From DATFWC01 sp045801465 (GTDB lineage: Bacteria > Pseudomonadota > Alphaproteobacteria > Rhizobiales > Xanthobacteraceae): a DNA stretch of 29,035 nucleotides. Each line of letters opens with the position of its first letter. Position 1 is the stretch's first letter. The stretch lies in assembly GCA_045801465.1 (NCBI GenBank), contig JBJMSU010000125.1, forward strand, positions 1 through 29,035, written 5' to 3'. The notes under the pieces are model-generated. The model searched no databases, was not told the origin of the DNA, and worked only from the letters and a program-made list of their open reading frames with translations. Positions 22,733-29,035 of this stretch are shown in pieces. The position numbers and the translations under genes were made by a program.

Positions 22733-22860
22733 GTCGTTCCCGCGTGGGCGGGAACCCATGAACATTGATCTCGCGAATCTCGGCTGACGGTGTTCATGGG
22801 TCCCCGCCTTCGGGGCACCCCGCCGCGTTCCGCGTCGGGGCCCTCGCGGGGACGACGAGT
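22733..22860. repeat. GTTCCCGCG...ATGGGTCCCCGCC palindromic repeat with extended arm
   Basis: The left arm CGTTCCCGCGTGGGCGGGAACCCATGAACA begins at about 22736 (described in part). The right arm TGTTCATGGGTCCCCGCC is at about 22792-22809 and continues to GGGGACGACGAGT at 22860. The right arm carries an extra 35-base GC-rich hairpin segment (about 22810-22842), an expansion similar in kind to the one at 1999-2048. It ends on the first base of the flavoprotein stop codon (complement of TCA at 22860-22862). It separates convergent genes. Confidence 0.72.
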
Positions 22861-24056
22861 CACAAGAACTTCGAGCGCGGGCTCAGCCCCAGCAGGTGCT
22901 GGCCGATGAGCTCGAAATTGGACGAGTGGGCCTGCACCTGCTGCGACACGGTGTGCATGTCGCGGAAGCGCCGCTCGAAGACGTTGCTGTCGAAGATCGC
23001 CGTGGCGCCCGCCGCGTGGTAGGCGGCATCGACCACCTCGCGCGACTGCTGCGACGCGTTGGTGATCGCCATGCGCAAGCTTGCGCGCTGATCGAGCGTC
23101 ACGCTCTCGCCCGCCGCCACCACGTCCCAGATTTCGCGCAGCGTCTGTACCAGGAACGCGCGCGCCGCCTGCAGCCGCGTTTCGGCGAGGCCGACCTGGA
23201 ACTGCACCGACGCGTTGTCGCGCAGCGTCTGTGGCGCATTGGTCGGGGTTTTCTGCCGCGCCAGGGCGATGAACGAATCGAGCGTGGCGCGGGCGATGCC
23301 GAGCGCGACGCCGGCAAAGCCGACGCCGAACAGGTGATAGCTGCTGATGCGATAGAGCGGTCCGCTCTCGCGCCGTTCGGCGGCCGCCTCGCGCGTATAG
23401 GAATAGTCGTCCGGCACGAACAAGTCGTCGATGGCGAAGCGGTCGCTGCCGGTCCCGCACAGGCCGATGACGCGCCAGATCTCCGTGAAGGTGGCGCGGT
23501 CCTTGCGGAAGAAGAAGGTCCGTTCCGCCGGGGTGCCGTCCGCCTCGAGGCGCGGCGTGCCGTCGGCCTCGCGCACGAGACAATGCGCCGCCAGCCAGCC
23601 GGCATGCTTGCTGCCGCTGGCGAATCCCCACGCGCCGCTGGCGCGGTAGCCGCCCTCGACCGTGATCGCCGTACCGAAGCTGGGGCCCGAGGCGACGACC
23701 GCACGGGGGTCGCCGAAGATGTCGCGCGCGACGTCCGGCGGCAGATAGGCGGCCGCGATCGAGCCGCCGCAGGCCTGGCCGAGACACCAGGCAGTGCTGG
23801 CGTCGGCCTTGGCGATTTCTTCGATCACCGCGAGATAGACCGCCGGCTCAACCTCGGCGCCGCCGAACGCCCGCGGCAGCAGCAGGCGGAACAGCGCCCG
23901 ATCGTGCAGGCCGGCGAGCACCTCTTCGGCGATCGCCAGGTCGCGCTCGATGCGGTCCGCCGCGCCGGCGATCAATGGCGCGACCTCGCGCGCACGGCCG
24001 ACCCAGTCGATCGCGGCGTGCTGGTCCGCAGCGTCAGGGGAAAGTCGCTTCAGCAT
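22860..24056 (-). CDS. Acyl-CoA dehydrogenase-fold flavoprotein (monooxygenase-like)
   Basis: 398 residues from ATG 24056; the annotated frame could start one codon earlier at TTG. The N-terminal helical domain ends with RALFRLLLPRAFGGAEVEP, the middle contains the FAD/substrate region (ASGPSFGTAITVEGGYRASGAWGFASGSKHAGW, described in part) and the C-terminal domain is of the acyl-CoA dehydrogenase type-2 kind (GVGFAGVALGIARATLDSFI and ERRFRDMHTVSQQVQ, final helices). The usual dehydrogenase catalytic Glu is not evident in the C-terminal region. The type-2 C-terminus is found in flavin-dependent monooxygenases of the HsaA/DszC/TdsC group, so a hydroxylase using reduced FMN from a separate reductase is possible. 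No flavin reductase is in the window. The start overlaps the stop of the CE4 gene (TGATG), so the two are coupled. Confidence 0.8.
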   Translation of the reverse strand: MLKRLSPDAADQHAAIDWVGRAREVAPLIAGAADRIERDLAIAEEVLAGLHDRALFRLLLPRAFGGAEVEPAVYLAVIEEIAKADASTAWCLGQACGGSIAAAYLPPDVARDIFGDPRAVVASGPSFGTAITVEGGYRASGAWGFASGSKHAGWLAAHCLVREADGTPRLEADGTPAERTFFFRKDRATFTEIWRVIGLCGTGSDRFAIDDLFVPDDYSYTREAAAERRESGPLYRISSYHLFGVGFAGVALGIARATLDSFIALARQKTPTNAPQTLRDNASVQFQVGLAETRLQAARAFLVQTLREIWDVVAAGESVTLDQRASLRMAITNASQQSREVVDAAYHAAGATAIFDSNVFERRFRDMHTVSQQVQAHSSNFELIGQHLLGLSPRSKFL

Positions 24057-24904
24057 CAATGTCTGTCCCCGAGGTATCCCTGCGCCTCACGCGCGGCGTC
24101 CTCCATGGTCATGAACACGGCGCCTTCGGCGGCAAGCTCGGCGACGAGGTTCTCGAAGGCGAGCATGCGATAGCCGCGGCCGATCACGTAGGGGTGCATC
24201 GTATAGGTGAGCACGCCCCAGTCGACCGTCTTCTTCATATAGCGGAATTCGTCGAGCCAGTTCTGCATGACGGCGCGCGCCGACTGCAGGCCGGGCAGGA
24301 TGCCCGACGGCGTGCGCATGAACTCGAAGTGCGGGTGATCGTCCAGCGACCAGCTGATCGGCATCTCGATCAGCGCCGTCTCCTCGCCCGGCATGTACGG
24401 CTTTCCCAGTTCGGCGCGATCGCCGCGCCGCGCCCGACAAGGCCAGTAATCGGCGCCCATGAGGCTGCTGTCGTAGAGGAAACCATGACCGATCAGGAGG
24501 TCGATCGTGTTGTTGCTCAGATCCCACGAGGGCGACCGGTAACCACGTGCCTTTTTCCCTGTGAGCCGTTCGATCGCTGCGTTGGCGCGCTTAAGATCGG
24601 CTTCCTCCTCGTCCCGGCTCTGGTCGGCCGGCGGGACATGGGCCCAGCTGTGATGCGCCACCTCGTGCCCGTTCTCCACCACCTGTTCGCACGCCGCGCG
24701 GTGGCTCTCGATGGTGAAGCCGGGGATGAACCAGGTGCTGCGGATGCGGTTCTCCCGCAACAGCGCGAGGATGCGCCGCGCCCCCACCAGCCCGAACTCG
24801 CCGCGCGACAGCGGCGTCGGCGTGGTCATGCCGCGCGCAATGAACCCCGACTGGGTGTCGAAGTCGAAAGTGAGGCAGACGATGTGACGGGGCATGTGGA
24901 GCAT
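24056..24904 (-). CDS. CE4 polysaccharide-deacetylase-fold hydrolase (HpPgdA/cyclic-imidase-like)
   Basis: 282 residues, no signal peptide, so probably cytoplasmic. The catalytic NodB-type motifs are TFDFD (D14, D16), HSWAH (H85 and H89) and RSPSWD (R123). The variable region with SRGEFGLVGARRIL and STWFIPGFTIES matches the HpPgdA-like branch of CE4 rather than secreted chitin deacetylases. Enzymes of this branch include Helicobacter PgdA and the cyclic imide hydrolase of Pseudomonas putida; since the protein lacks a signal peptide and is coupled to a flavoprotein, a small-molecule amide or imide substrate is more likely than peptidoglycan. ATG 24904 and ATG 24895 are both possible starts, with no clear Shine-Dalgarno sequence. 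Its stop overlaps the flavoprotein start. Confidence 0.82.
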   Translation of the reverse strand: MLHMPRHIVCLTFDFDTQSGFIARGMTTPTPLSRGEFGLVGARRILALLRENRIRSTWFIPGFTIESHRAACEQVVENGHEVAHHSWAHVPPADQSRDEEEADLKRANAAIERLTGKKARGYRSPSWDLSNNTIDLLIGHGFLYDSSLMGADYWPCRARRGDRAELGKPYMPGEETALIEMPISWSLDDHPHFEFMRTPSGILPGLQSARAVMQNWLDEFRYMKKTVDWGVLTYTMHPYVIGRGYRMLAFENLVAELAAEGAVFMTMEDAAREAQGYLGDRH

Positions 24905-24971
24905 TCAGCGCGAGGAACGAAGCATATTACCGATCTCTACGCAGTTTTGTATGGTTCGCCCGTTTACTTTA

Positions 24972-25065
24972 CGTCGTCCGCGCGAAGGCGGGGACCCATG
25001 ACCACCGTCGCAGCGATGAGGCAAATCCGGTGATCATGGGTTCCCGCTTGCGCGGGAACGACCGA
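24972..25065. repeat. GCGGGGACCCATGA...TCATGGGTTCCCGC palindromic repeat
   Basis: The left arm CGTCCGCGCGAAGGCGGGGACCCATGACCACC is at about 24974-25005 (described in part) and the right arm GATCATGGGTTCCCGCTTGCGCGGGAACGACC is at about 25032-25063. A short core lies between. It is the same family as at 1999, 13367 and 22733. It lies in the divergent gap between the CE4 and Gfo/Idh genes, so it may carry or separate their promoters; the rest of the gap shows nothing recognisable. Confidence 0.75.
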
Positions 25066-25111
25066 GAGGGCGGAGCAATCAGTGACATCAAATCCCCGGG
25101 CATGACGACGT

Positions 25112-26260
25112 ATGGCGACGAACACCATCGGCATCATCGTGAACGGCGCGACCGGGCGCATCGGCTCGACCCAGCACCTGCAGAACGCCCTGGTCGCAAT
25201 CTGCCGGGAGGGCGGCTTGGCGATTGGTAAGGACCGCATCGTCCCGCGCTTGCTCCTGGTCGGCCGCGATGGCGAGCGCCTCGATGCCGTCGCCAAGGCG
25301 CACGAGGTTGCCGAATGGACCACCGATCTCGACGCCGCACTCGAGAATCGCGACTTTGCCATCTTCTTCGATGCCGCCGCGACGCATCAGCGTCCCGCCG
25401 TGCTCGAGAAGGCCATCCTCGCCGGCAAGCACATCTATTGCGAAAAGCCGGTGGCGACCTCCGTGGCGCAAGGCCTGGGCTTGCTGCGGGCCGCGGAGGC
25501 GCGCGGCCTCAAAGCCGCGGTGGTCGAGGATAAGGTCTATCTGCCGGGGCTGCAGAAGCTCGCGCATCTCGCCGAGACCGGGTTCTTCGGCCGGGTGGTG
25601 AATTTCCGGCTCGAGTTCGGCTGGTGGGTGTTCGACGGCGTCGGCGTGGCGTGCCAGCGGCCGAGCTGGAATTATCGGCGCGCGAGCGGCGGCGGCCTCA
25701 TTCTCGATATGGTGCCGCACTGGCGCTATCTCGTCGAAGACATCGTCGGCCCGATTGCGCGCGTGGTCAGCGCCGCATGGACGGCGACGCCGGAGCGTGT
25801 CGACGAGCGCGGCGAACGCTACCGGGTGGACGTCGAGGATAGCTGCGCCGTGCTGGTCGCCCTTCAGTCCGGCGCCTATGGCACGATCCTGAGCTCGTGG
25901 GCGACGCGGGTGCGCCGCGACGACCTCCTCACCCTGCAGGTCGACGGAACGCATGGCTCGGCGATCGCCGGCCTGCATCGCTGCTGGACGCAAACCGCCG
26001 ACGAGACGCCGCGCATCGCCCATTTCAACGTGAAGGAGGACATCGGCGCCGACTATCGTGCCGGCTGGCGCGAGGTCCCGGCGGCTGGGCCGTACCGGAA
26101 TCCCTACCGCATCGGCTGGGAGCAGTTCCTGCGCCATATCGTCGTCGGCGCCCCGCTGCGCGCGACGTTTGCCGCAGGCATTCGCGACCTCGCGCTGGCG
26201 GAGGCCTGCGCGCGCAGCATGAAGGAGGACAGATGGGTGACGCTCGACGCGCGCTCGTGA
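25112..26260 (+). CDS. Gfo/Idh/MocA-family oxidoreductase
   Basis: 382 residues with a Rossmann N-terminal domain (GIIVNGATGRIGSTQHLQNAL region, GxNGxTGRxG) and the family catalytic EKPVATS (Lys about 112) in ILAGKHIYCEKP. The C-terminal alpha/beta domain follows (YLPGLQKLAHL, RVVNFRLEFGWWVFDG, GGGLILDMVPHWRYLVEDIVG, described in part). The family oxidises or reduces sugars, inositols or small hydroxylated molecules with NAD(P). The start ATG 25112 has a weak Shine-Dalgarno sequence. The 3' end overlaps the start of the following SDR gene by 28 bases, a strong sign of co-translation, so the two enzymes likely act in successive steps. The substrate is unknown. It has unusual length between the Rossmann core and the catalytic Lys, with an insert around VLVGRDGERLD. 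Confidence 0.85.
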   Translation: MATNTIGIIVNGATGRIGSTQHLQNALVAICREGGLAIGKDRIVPRLLLVGRDGERLDAVAKAHEVAEWTTDLDAALENRDFAIFFDAAATHQRPAVLEKAILAGKHIYCEKPVATSVAQGLGLLRAAEARGLKAAVVEDKVYLPGLQKLAHLAETGFFGRVVNFRLEFGWWVFDGVGVACQRPSWNYRRASGGGLILDMVPHWRYLVEDIVGPIARVVSAAWTATPERVDERGERYRVDVEDSCAVLVALQSGAYGTILSSWATRVRRDDLLTLQVDGTHGSAIAGLHRCWTQTADETPRIAHFNVKEDIGADYRAGWREVPAAGPYRNPYRIGWEQFLRHIVVGAPLRATFAAGIRDLALAEACARSMKEDRWVTLDARS

Positions 26261-26982
26261 CCGGCACATCGACCGGCATCGGCCGCGTGATCGCCTTGGC
26301 GCTGGCGCGCGAGGGCTACGATCTCGCCATCACCGAGCTCGACACCGATTGGCTCGACGAGCTGATGTGCCATCCCGACTTCCACGGCCGCAAGGTTCTC
26401 GCCGTTCGGCTCGATCTGCGCGAGCAGGCGAGCATCGAGGAAGCCTTCGACCGCGCGCTCGCCGGCCTCCGCGAGATCGATCTTCTCGTCAACAATGCCG
26501 GCCGCGCCCTGCACAAGCCGGCGGTCGACGTAACGCGGGCCGAATGGGAGGACATCGTCAACACAAATCTGCGCGGCACCTTCTTCATGTCGCAGCGCTT
26601 CGGCCGCTATTGCCTCGAGCGCCGGCGGCCGGGCGCGATCGTCAGCCTGGCCTCGACGCACGGCATCATCGGCATTGCCGGGCGCTCCGTCTACGGCATC
26701 TCCAAGGCCGGCGTTTCGCACATGACCCGGATGCTGGCGATCGAATGGGCCGAGCGCGGCATCCGGGTGAACGCCATCGCGCCCACCACCGTGCTCACGC
26801 CGTCGCGGGAAAAGATGCTGGCCGACCCCAAGGTCCGGCAGGACATGCTCGAGCGCATCCCCACCCGCCGCTTCGCCACCATGGAGGAAGTTGCCGGCGC
26901 CGTGATCTATCTCGCCAGCCCGGCCGCCGCCTCCGTCACCGGCCACACGCTGCTCGTCGACGGCGGCCTGACGTCGTATTGA
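26233..26982 (+). CDS. Short-chain dehydrogenase/reductase (SDR)
   Basis: 249 residues, a classical SDR. TGTSTGIG at 10-17 binds the cofactor, NNAG at 87-90 is the structural motif, S141, Y154 and K158 form the catalytic triad (GRSVYGISKAG), and the C-terminus is VTGHTLLVDGGL. The last motif is typical of the gluconate/3-oxoacyl-like SDR class. The start ATG 26233 with GGAGGA at 26224-26229 overlaps the preceding Gfo/Idh gene, so the pair is an operon. The acidic residue after the second beta strand (TELD at about 34-37) suggests NAD preference. The substrate is unknown, probably a hydroxy or keto product of the partner enzyme. Confidence 0.9.
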   Translation: MGDARRALVTGTSTGIGRVIALALAREGYDLAITELDTDWLDELMCHPDFHGRKVLAVRLDLREQASIEEAFDRALAGLREIDLLVNNAGRALHKPAVDVTRAEWEDIVNTNLRGTFFMSQRFGRYCLERRRPGAIVSLASTHGIIGIAGRSVYGISKAGVSHMTRMLAIEWAERGIRVNAIAPTTVLTPSREKMLADPKVRQDMLERIPTRRFATMEEVAGAVIYLASPAAASVTGHTLLVDGGLTSY

Positions 26983-26988
26983 TGACTT

Positions 26989-27142
26989 GTAGGGTGGGTT
27001 GAGGCGCTTGACGAGGCGTCGCGATGGTGTCGCAGCGTTGAGCGCCGAAACCCACCATCATCGGTTCCGCGGCTGGTGGGTTTCGCCGCGCCATGCAGCG
27101 GCCCCGTTCGCAAGTCGAGCGCGGCGCCTCAACCCACCCTAC
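26989..27142. repeat. GTAGGGTGGGTTGAGGCGC...GCGCCTCAACCCACCCTAC palindromic element
   Basis: Perfect 19-base terminal inverted arms lie at 26989-27007 and 27124-27142, with internal GAAACCCACCATC / GGTGGGTTTCG inverted segments around 27048-27087. It fills the convergent gap between the SDR and LLM genes, ending three bases before the LLM stop codon. It is a typical Rhizobiales dispersed element and a likely bidirectional terminator. Confidence 0.85.
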
Positions 27143-27144
27143 GG

Positions 27145-28254
27145 CTACGCCGCCGCTGCCTTGCCGATGGCCGCGTTGACGCGCGGCATCACTTCCTCGG
27201 CCATCAGCTGCATCGAGCGCTTGGCGAGGCTCGGGTCGACCCAGTCCATGCCGGCGTAGACGAGCTCGCCGAAATCGCCGGTCTCCCCGCGCAGCGCCAG
27301 GATGGCGTCGACCACCTTGTTGACGCTGCCGTGGATCACGCAGTGCTCCATGACGTGGTCGTGCGTGATCTCCTCGTCCGGCTGCTCCCTGTGGCTCTTG
27401 AACACGTAGAGCCGCTTGCCGCGCTTCATCTTGTAATGCATCTGCGACCAATAGAACTCGTAGGGGCTGCCCTTGGCGGTGCGGGCATAGCCCTCCGCCG
27501 TCTTGTCGTCGTCGGCGACGAAGATCGTGCGCGCCACCCGCCAGTCTCTCACATCGGGCTTCACGCCGACCTCGGCCTTGCCCTTGCAGTAGTTCTCCCA
27601 GTGCGACTTCAGATGCTTGGACAGCAGGAAGTTCGCCGACAGCGGATGGAAGTCGCGCTTGCCCATCAGCACGACGCCGGGCGAGAACGGCGCCACCACG
27701 GTGCCGACAATTTCCGGGCGCGGCTGCTGATACGGCTTGCCGAGAAAGCCGACGCCGATCTCGAGCGCCTGGGTGCGCGAGGTCGAGACCTTGTAGCGGT
27801 TGTCCGGGAAGTCGATGTCGTAGGGCGGCTCGCCCTCCCAGATCGCCAGGATGACATCGATCGCCTCGGCGAACATCTTGTTGCGGTCCTGCTCCAGGAT
27901 GCCGAGGGCTTCCGCGTCGGAGGTCAGCGCGCCCGGACTGACGCCAAAGATGAAACGGCCTTCCGACAGATGATCGAACATCGCGGCGTGCTGGGCCATC
28001 AGCACCGGATGCATATGCGAAAGATTGCTGGTGCCGGTGGCGAGCTTGATGGTCTTGGTGTCCGAAATGAGCGAGGCGTTGAAGATCAGGCTGTTGGTGA
28101 TGTTCTCGGCCTTGTCGGTGAGATGCTCGCCCATGAAAGCGTCATAGTAGCCGAGGCGGTCCGCCATGATGATGGCCTCGCGGTCTTCTTTCAGCGTCTC
28201 CGCCCAATTCCGATGAATCGGGTGCACCGGCATCGTGAAATAGCCCAGTCTCAT
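27145..28254 (-). CDS. LLM-class flavin-dependent oxidoreductase (luciferase-like monooxygenase)
   Basis: 369 residues, a TIM-barrel monooxygenase using reduced FMN. It begins MRLGYFTMPVHP and has YYDAFMGEHLT, LATGTSNLSHMHPVLMAQHAAMFDHLSEGR (described in part), FIFGVSPGAL and the helical C-terminus; the pattern is close to the limonene-monooxygenase/LuxA-like branch. Members oxidise terpenoids, alkanesulfonates, long-chain aldehydes or heterocycles. No flavin reductase is in the window. The start ATG 28254 has GGAG about 8 bases upstream. The gene is divergent from the receptor at 28376, so both may respond to the same ligand. Its 3' end abuts the palindrome at 26989-27142. The substrate is not readable. 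Confidence 0.9.
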   Translation of the reverse strand: MRLGYFTMPVHPIHRNWAETLKEDREAIIMADRLGYYDAFMGEHLTDKAENITNSLIFNASLISDTKTIKLATGTSNLSHMHPVLMAQHAAMFDHLSEGRFIFGVSPGALTSDAEALGILEQDRNKMFAEAIDVILAIWEGEPPYDIDFPDNRYKVSTSRTQALEIGVGFLGKPYQQPRPEIVGTVVAPFSPGVVLMGKRDFHPLSANFLLSKHLKSHWENYCKGKAEVGVKPDVRDWRVARTIFVADDDKTAEGYARTAKGSPYEFYWSQMHYKMKRGKRLYVFKSHREQPDEEITHDHVMEHCVIHGSVNKVVDAILALRGETGDFGELVYAGMDWVDPSLAKRSMQLMAEEVMPRVNAAIGKAAAA

Positions 28255-28293
28255 TCTCGATCTCCACGCGTCTCGATCTCAAAGTTGTTGCCT

Positions 28294-28323
28294 GCTAGGC
28301 TAGCTCGACCAGCGGGCACCCGC
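28294..28323. promoter_or_regulatory. Two small perfect palindromes in the divergent LLM / receptor region
   Basis: GCTAG-G-CTAGC (28294-28304) and GCGGG-CA-CCCGC (28312-28323) lie in the 121-base gap between divergent starts at 28254 and 28376. The perfect symmetry at a shared promoter region makes them candidate operators for a dimeric regulator; none is encoded in the window. No promoter boxes are assigned. Confidence 0.3.
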
Positions 28324-28375
28324 CCACTGTCTTATCGCTAAACCACCCCGCCCGCCATCCAAGAGCCCGATCGCC

Positions 28376-29035
28376 GTGAAAATCCTGCGCTTTGCCGCCG
28401 CTGCCGCTTTGGTCCTGGTTGCCGGCGCAGCCTCGGCCGCCGAGACCCTGGTGCGGGTCAACACCTTCCCGACCGCGCGGTCGCTGCCGTTCTTTGTCGG
28501 CGTGGAAAAGGGCTTCTTCGCCCGGCACGGCATCAAGCTGGAATTCGAATTCACCGAGAGCTCCAGCGCCCAGCGCGAGGGTCTCGCCAGCGGCAAGTTC
28601 GAAGTGGTGCATTCGGCGGTCGACAACGCCGTCGCCATGATCGAAGTGGCCAAGGTCGACGTGGTGATCGTCTCGGGCGGCGACGGCGGCACCAATGAGT
28701 TCATCGTCGGCCGGGACATCAATTCGTTCGCGGACATTCGCGGCAAGGCGCTGGTCACCGACGCGCCGAACACCGCCTATGCGCTGCAGGCGAAGAAGAT
28801 CCTGCTCCGGCACGGGCTCAAGGACGGCGTCGATTACCGCATCAACGCGGTCGGCGCCGGCCCCTTCCGCCTCAAGGCCATGCTGGAAGGCGGCGACAAT
28901 GCCGCCGCGATCATGAACCTGCCGTTCTCGGCGCAGACCATCGAGGCCGGCCTCAAAAGCCTCGGCCGCACCGTCGACCTGCTCGGGCCGTACCAGGCCG
29001 GCGGCGCCTTCGTGCTGCGCGCCTGGGCCAAGGCG
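28376..29035 (+). CDS. 5' part of NMT1/NitT-type ABC substrate-binding protein (runs off window)
   Basis: A GTG at 28376 opens 220 codons that continue past base 29035 without a stop. The signal peptide has residues VKILRFAAAAALVLVAGAAS, with an Ala-x-Ala-type cleavage site before ETLVRVN. The mature part has PFFVGVEKGFFARHGIKLEFE, SGKFEVVHSAVDNAVAMIE, DIRGKALVTDAPNTAYAL and GGDNAAAIMNLPFS (described in part), all features of SsuA/NMT1-like periplasmic receptors. No strong Shine-Dalgarno sequence is seen; the region before GTG is AAGAGCCCGATCGCC. It is divergent from the LLM monooxygenase, suggesting import of its substrate. The 3' part, including any coupled permease and ATPase, is outside the window. 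Confidence 0.85.
   Translation, partial: MKILRFAAAAALVLVAGAASAAETLVRVNTFPTARSLPFFVGVEKGFFARHGIKLEFEFTESSSAQREGLASGKFEVVHSAVDNAVAMIEVAKVDVVIVSGGDGGTNEFIVGRDINSFADIRGKALVTDAPNTAYALQAKKILLRHGLKDGVDYRINAVGAGPFRLKAMLEGGDNAAAIMNLPFSAQTIEAGLKSLGRTVDLLGPYQAGGAFVLRAWAKA

Noticed and set aside
20891..22765. 624-codon minus-strand frame
   Set aside because: Antisense to the IMDH-family and receptor genes; no signal peptide or domain motif, and it crosses the palindrome at 21658.
22896..24173. 425-codon plus-strand frame over the flavoprotein
   Set aside because: Antisense shadow with typical Arg/Asp/Ala bias; the minus-strand frame has family motifs and is coupled to the CE4 gene.
1..29035. Mobile genetic element or genomic island borders (integrase, transposase, tRNA attachment site)
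   Set aside because: No integrase, transposase or tRNA was recognised; the palindromes are small dispersed repeats without coding capacity.

Overview
The window is GC-rich bacterial DNA. It most likely comes from an alphaproteobacterium of the order Hyphomicrobiales (Bradyrhizobium / Xanthobacteraceae-like). Three things point there: codon use strongly biased to G or C at third positions, a gene content dominated by uptake and catabolism, and dispersed palindromes typical of that group, for example the 'AGCATGATC...GATCATGCT' element near 12.1 kb and the 'GTAGGGTGGG...CCCACCCTAC' elements near 6.9 and 27.0 kb. The assignment to order is an inference from familiarity with these repeats. No rRNA, tRNA, CRISPR array, transposase, integrase or transcription factor was recognised.

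Layout. (1) 1-4999, plus strand: a branched-chain-amino-acid-type (HAAT) ABC importer in the order receptor (3' end only), ATPase LivG-like, ATPase LivF-like, permeases LivH-like and LivM-like, followed by a Bug/TctC-type periplasmic receptor. (2) 5282-6788, minus strand: a nucleotidyltransferase-fold protein overlapping a calcineurin-like phosphoesterase. (3) 7063-11460, plus strand: a UbiD-family decarboxylase followed by a complete NitT/TauT-type ABC importer (receptor, ATPase, permease). (4) 11717-13363, plus strand: a small Rieske ferredoxin and an ACMSD-like amidohydrolase. (5) 13660-16313, minus strand: an LTxxQ-motif periplasmic protein with a duplicated domain, a small four-cysteine exported protein, and a second Bug/TctC receptor. 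(6) 16455-20426: a GMC flavin oxidoreductase facing a small cytochrome c and a PQQ-dependent alcohol dehydrogenase that carries the lanthanide-type Asp-Tyr-Asp motif. (7) 20546-22696, plus strand: an isopropylmalate/isocitrate-dehydrogenase-family enzyme and an orphan NitT/TauT-like receptor. (8) 22860-24904, minus strand: an HpPgdA/cyclic-imidase-like CE4 hydrolase translationally coupled to an acyl-CoA-dehydrogenase-fold flavoprotein. (9) 25112-26982, plus strand: a Gfo/Idh/MocA oxidoreductase overlapping an SDR. (10) 27145-29035: a luciferase-like (LLM) flavin monooxygenase divergent from a further NMT1/NitT-type receptor that runs off the right edge.

Taken together the region reads as a set of small independent catabolic modules. 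Most pair a high-affinity periplasmic receptor or importer with one or two redox or hydrolytic enzymes using FMN/FAD, 2Fe-2S, PQQ/lanthanide, prenyl-FMN or NAD(P). Candidate substrates are aromatic or heteroaromatic acids, alcohols, cyclic amides and other plant- or soil-derived carbon, but no single linear pathway can be read from the sequence. Most modules are separated by palindromic repeat elements. All five convergent gene ends carry one, and at 13.4-13.65 kb one repeat family is inserted inside another.

No strictly new system can be proven from sequence alone. The best leads are the putative lanthanide alcohol dehydrogenase with its cytochrome, the UbiD plus dedicated importer operon, the Rieske ferredoxin with an enlarged cluster-binding loop beside an amidohydrolase, the CE4 hydrolase/flavoprotein pair, and the nucleotidyltransferase/phosphoesterase pair.
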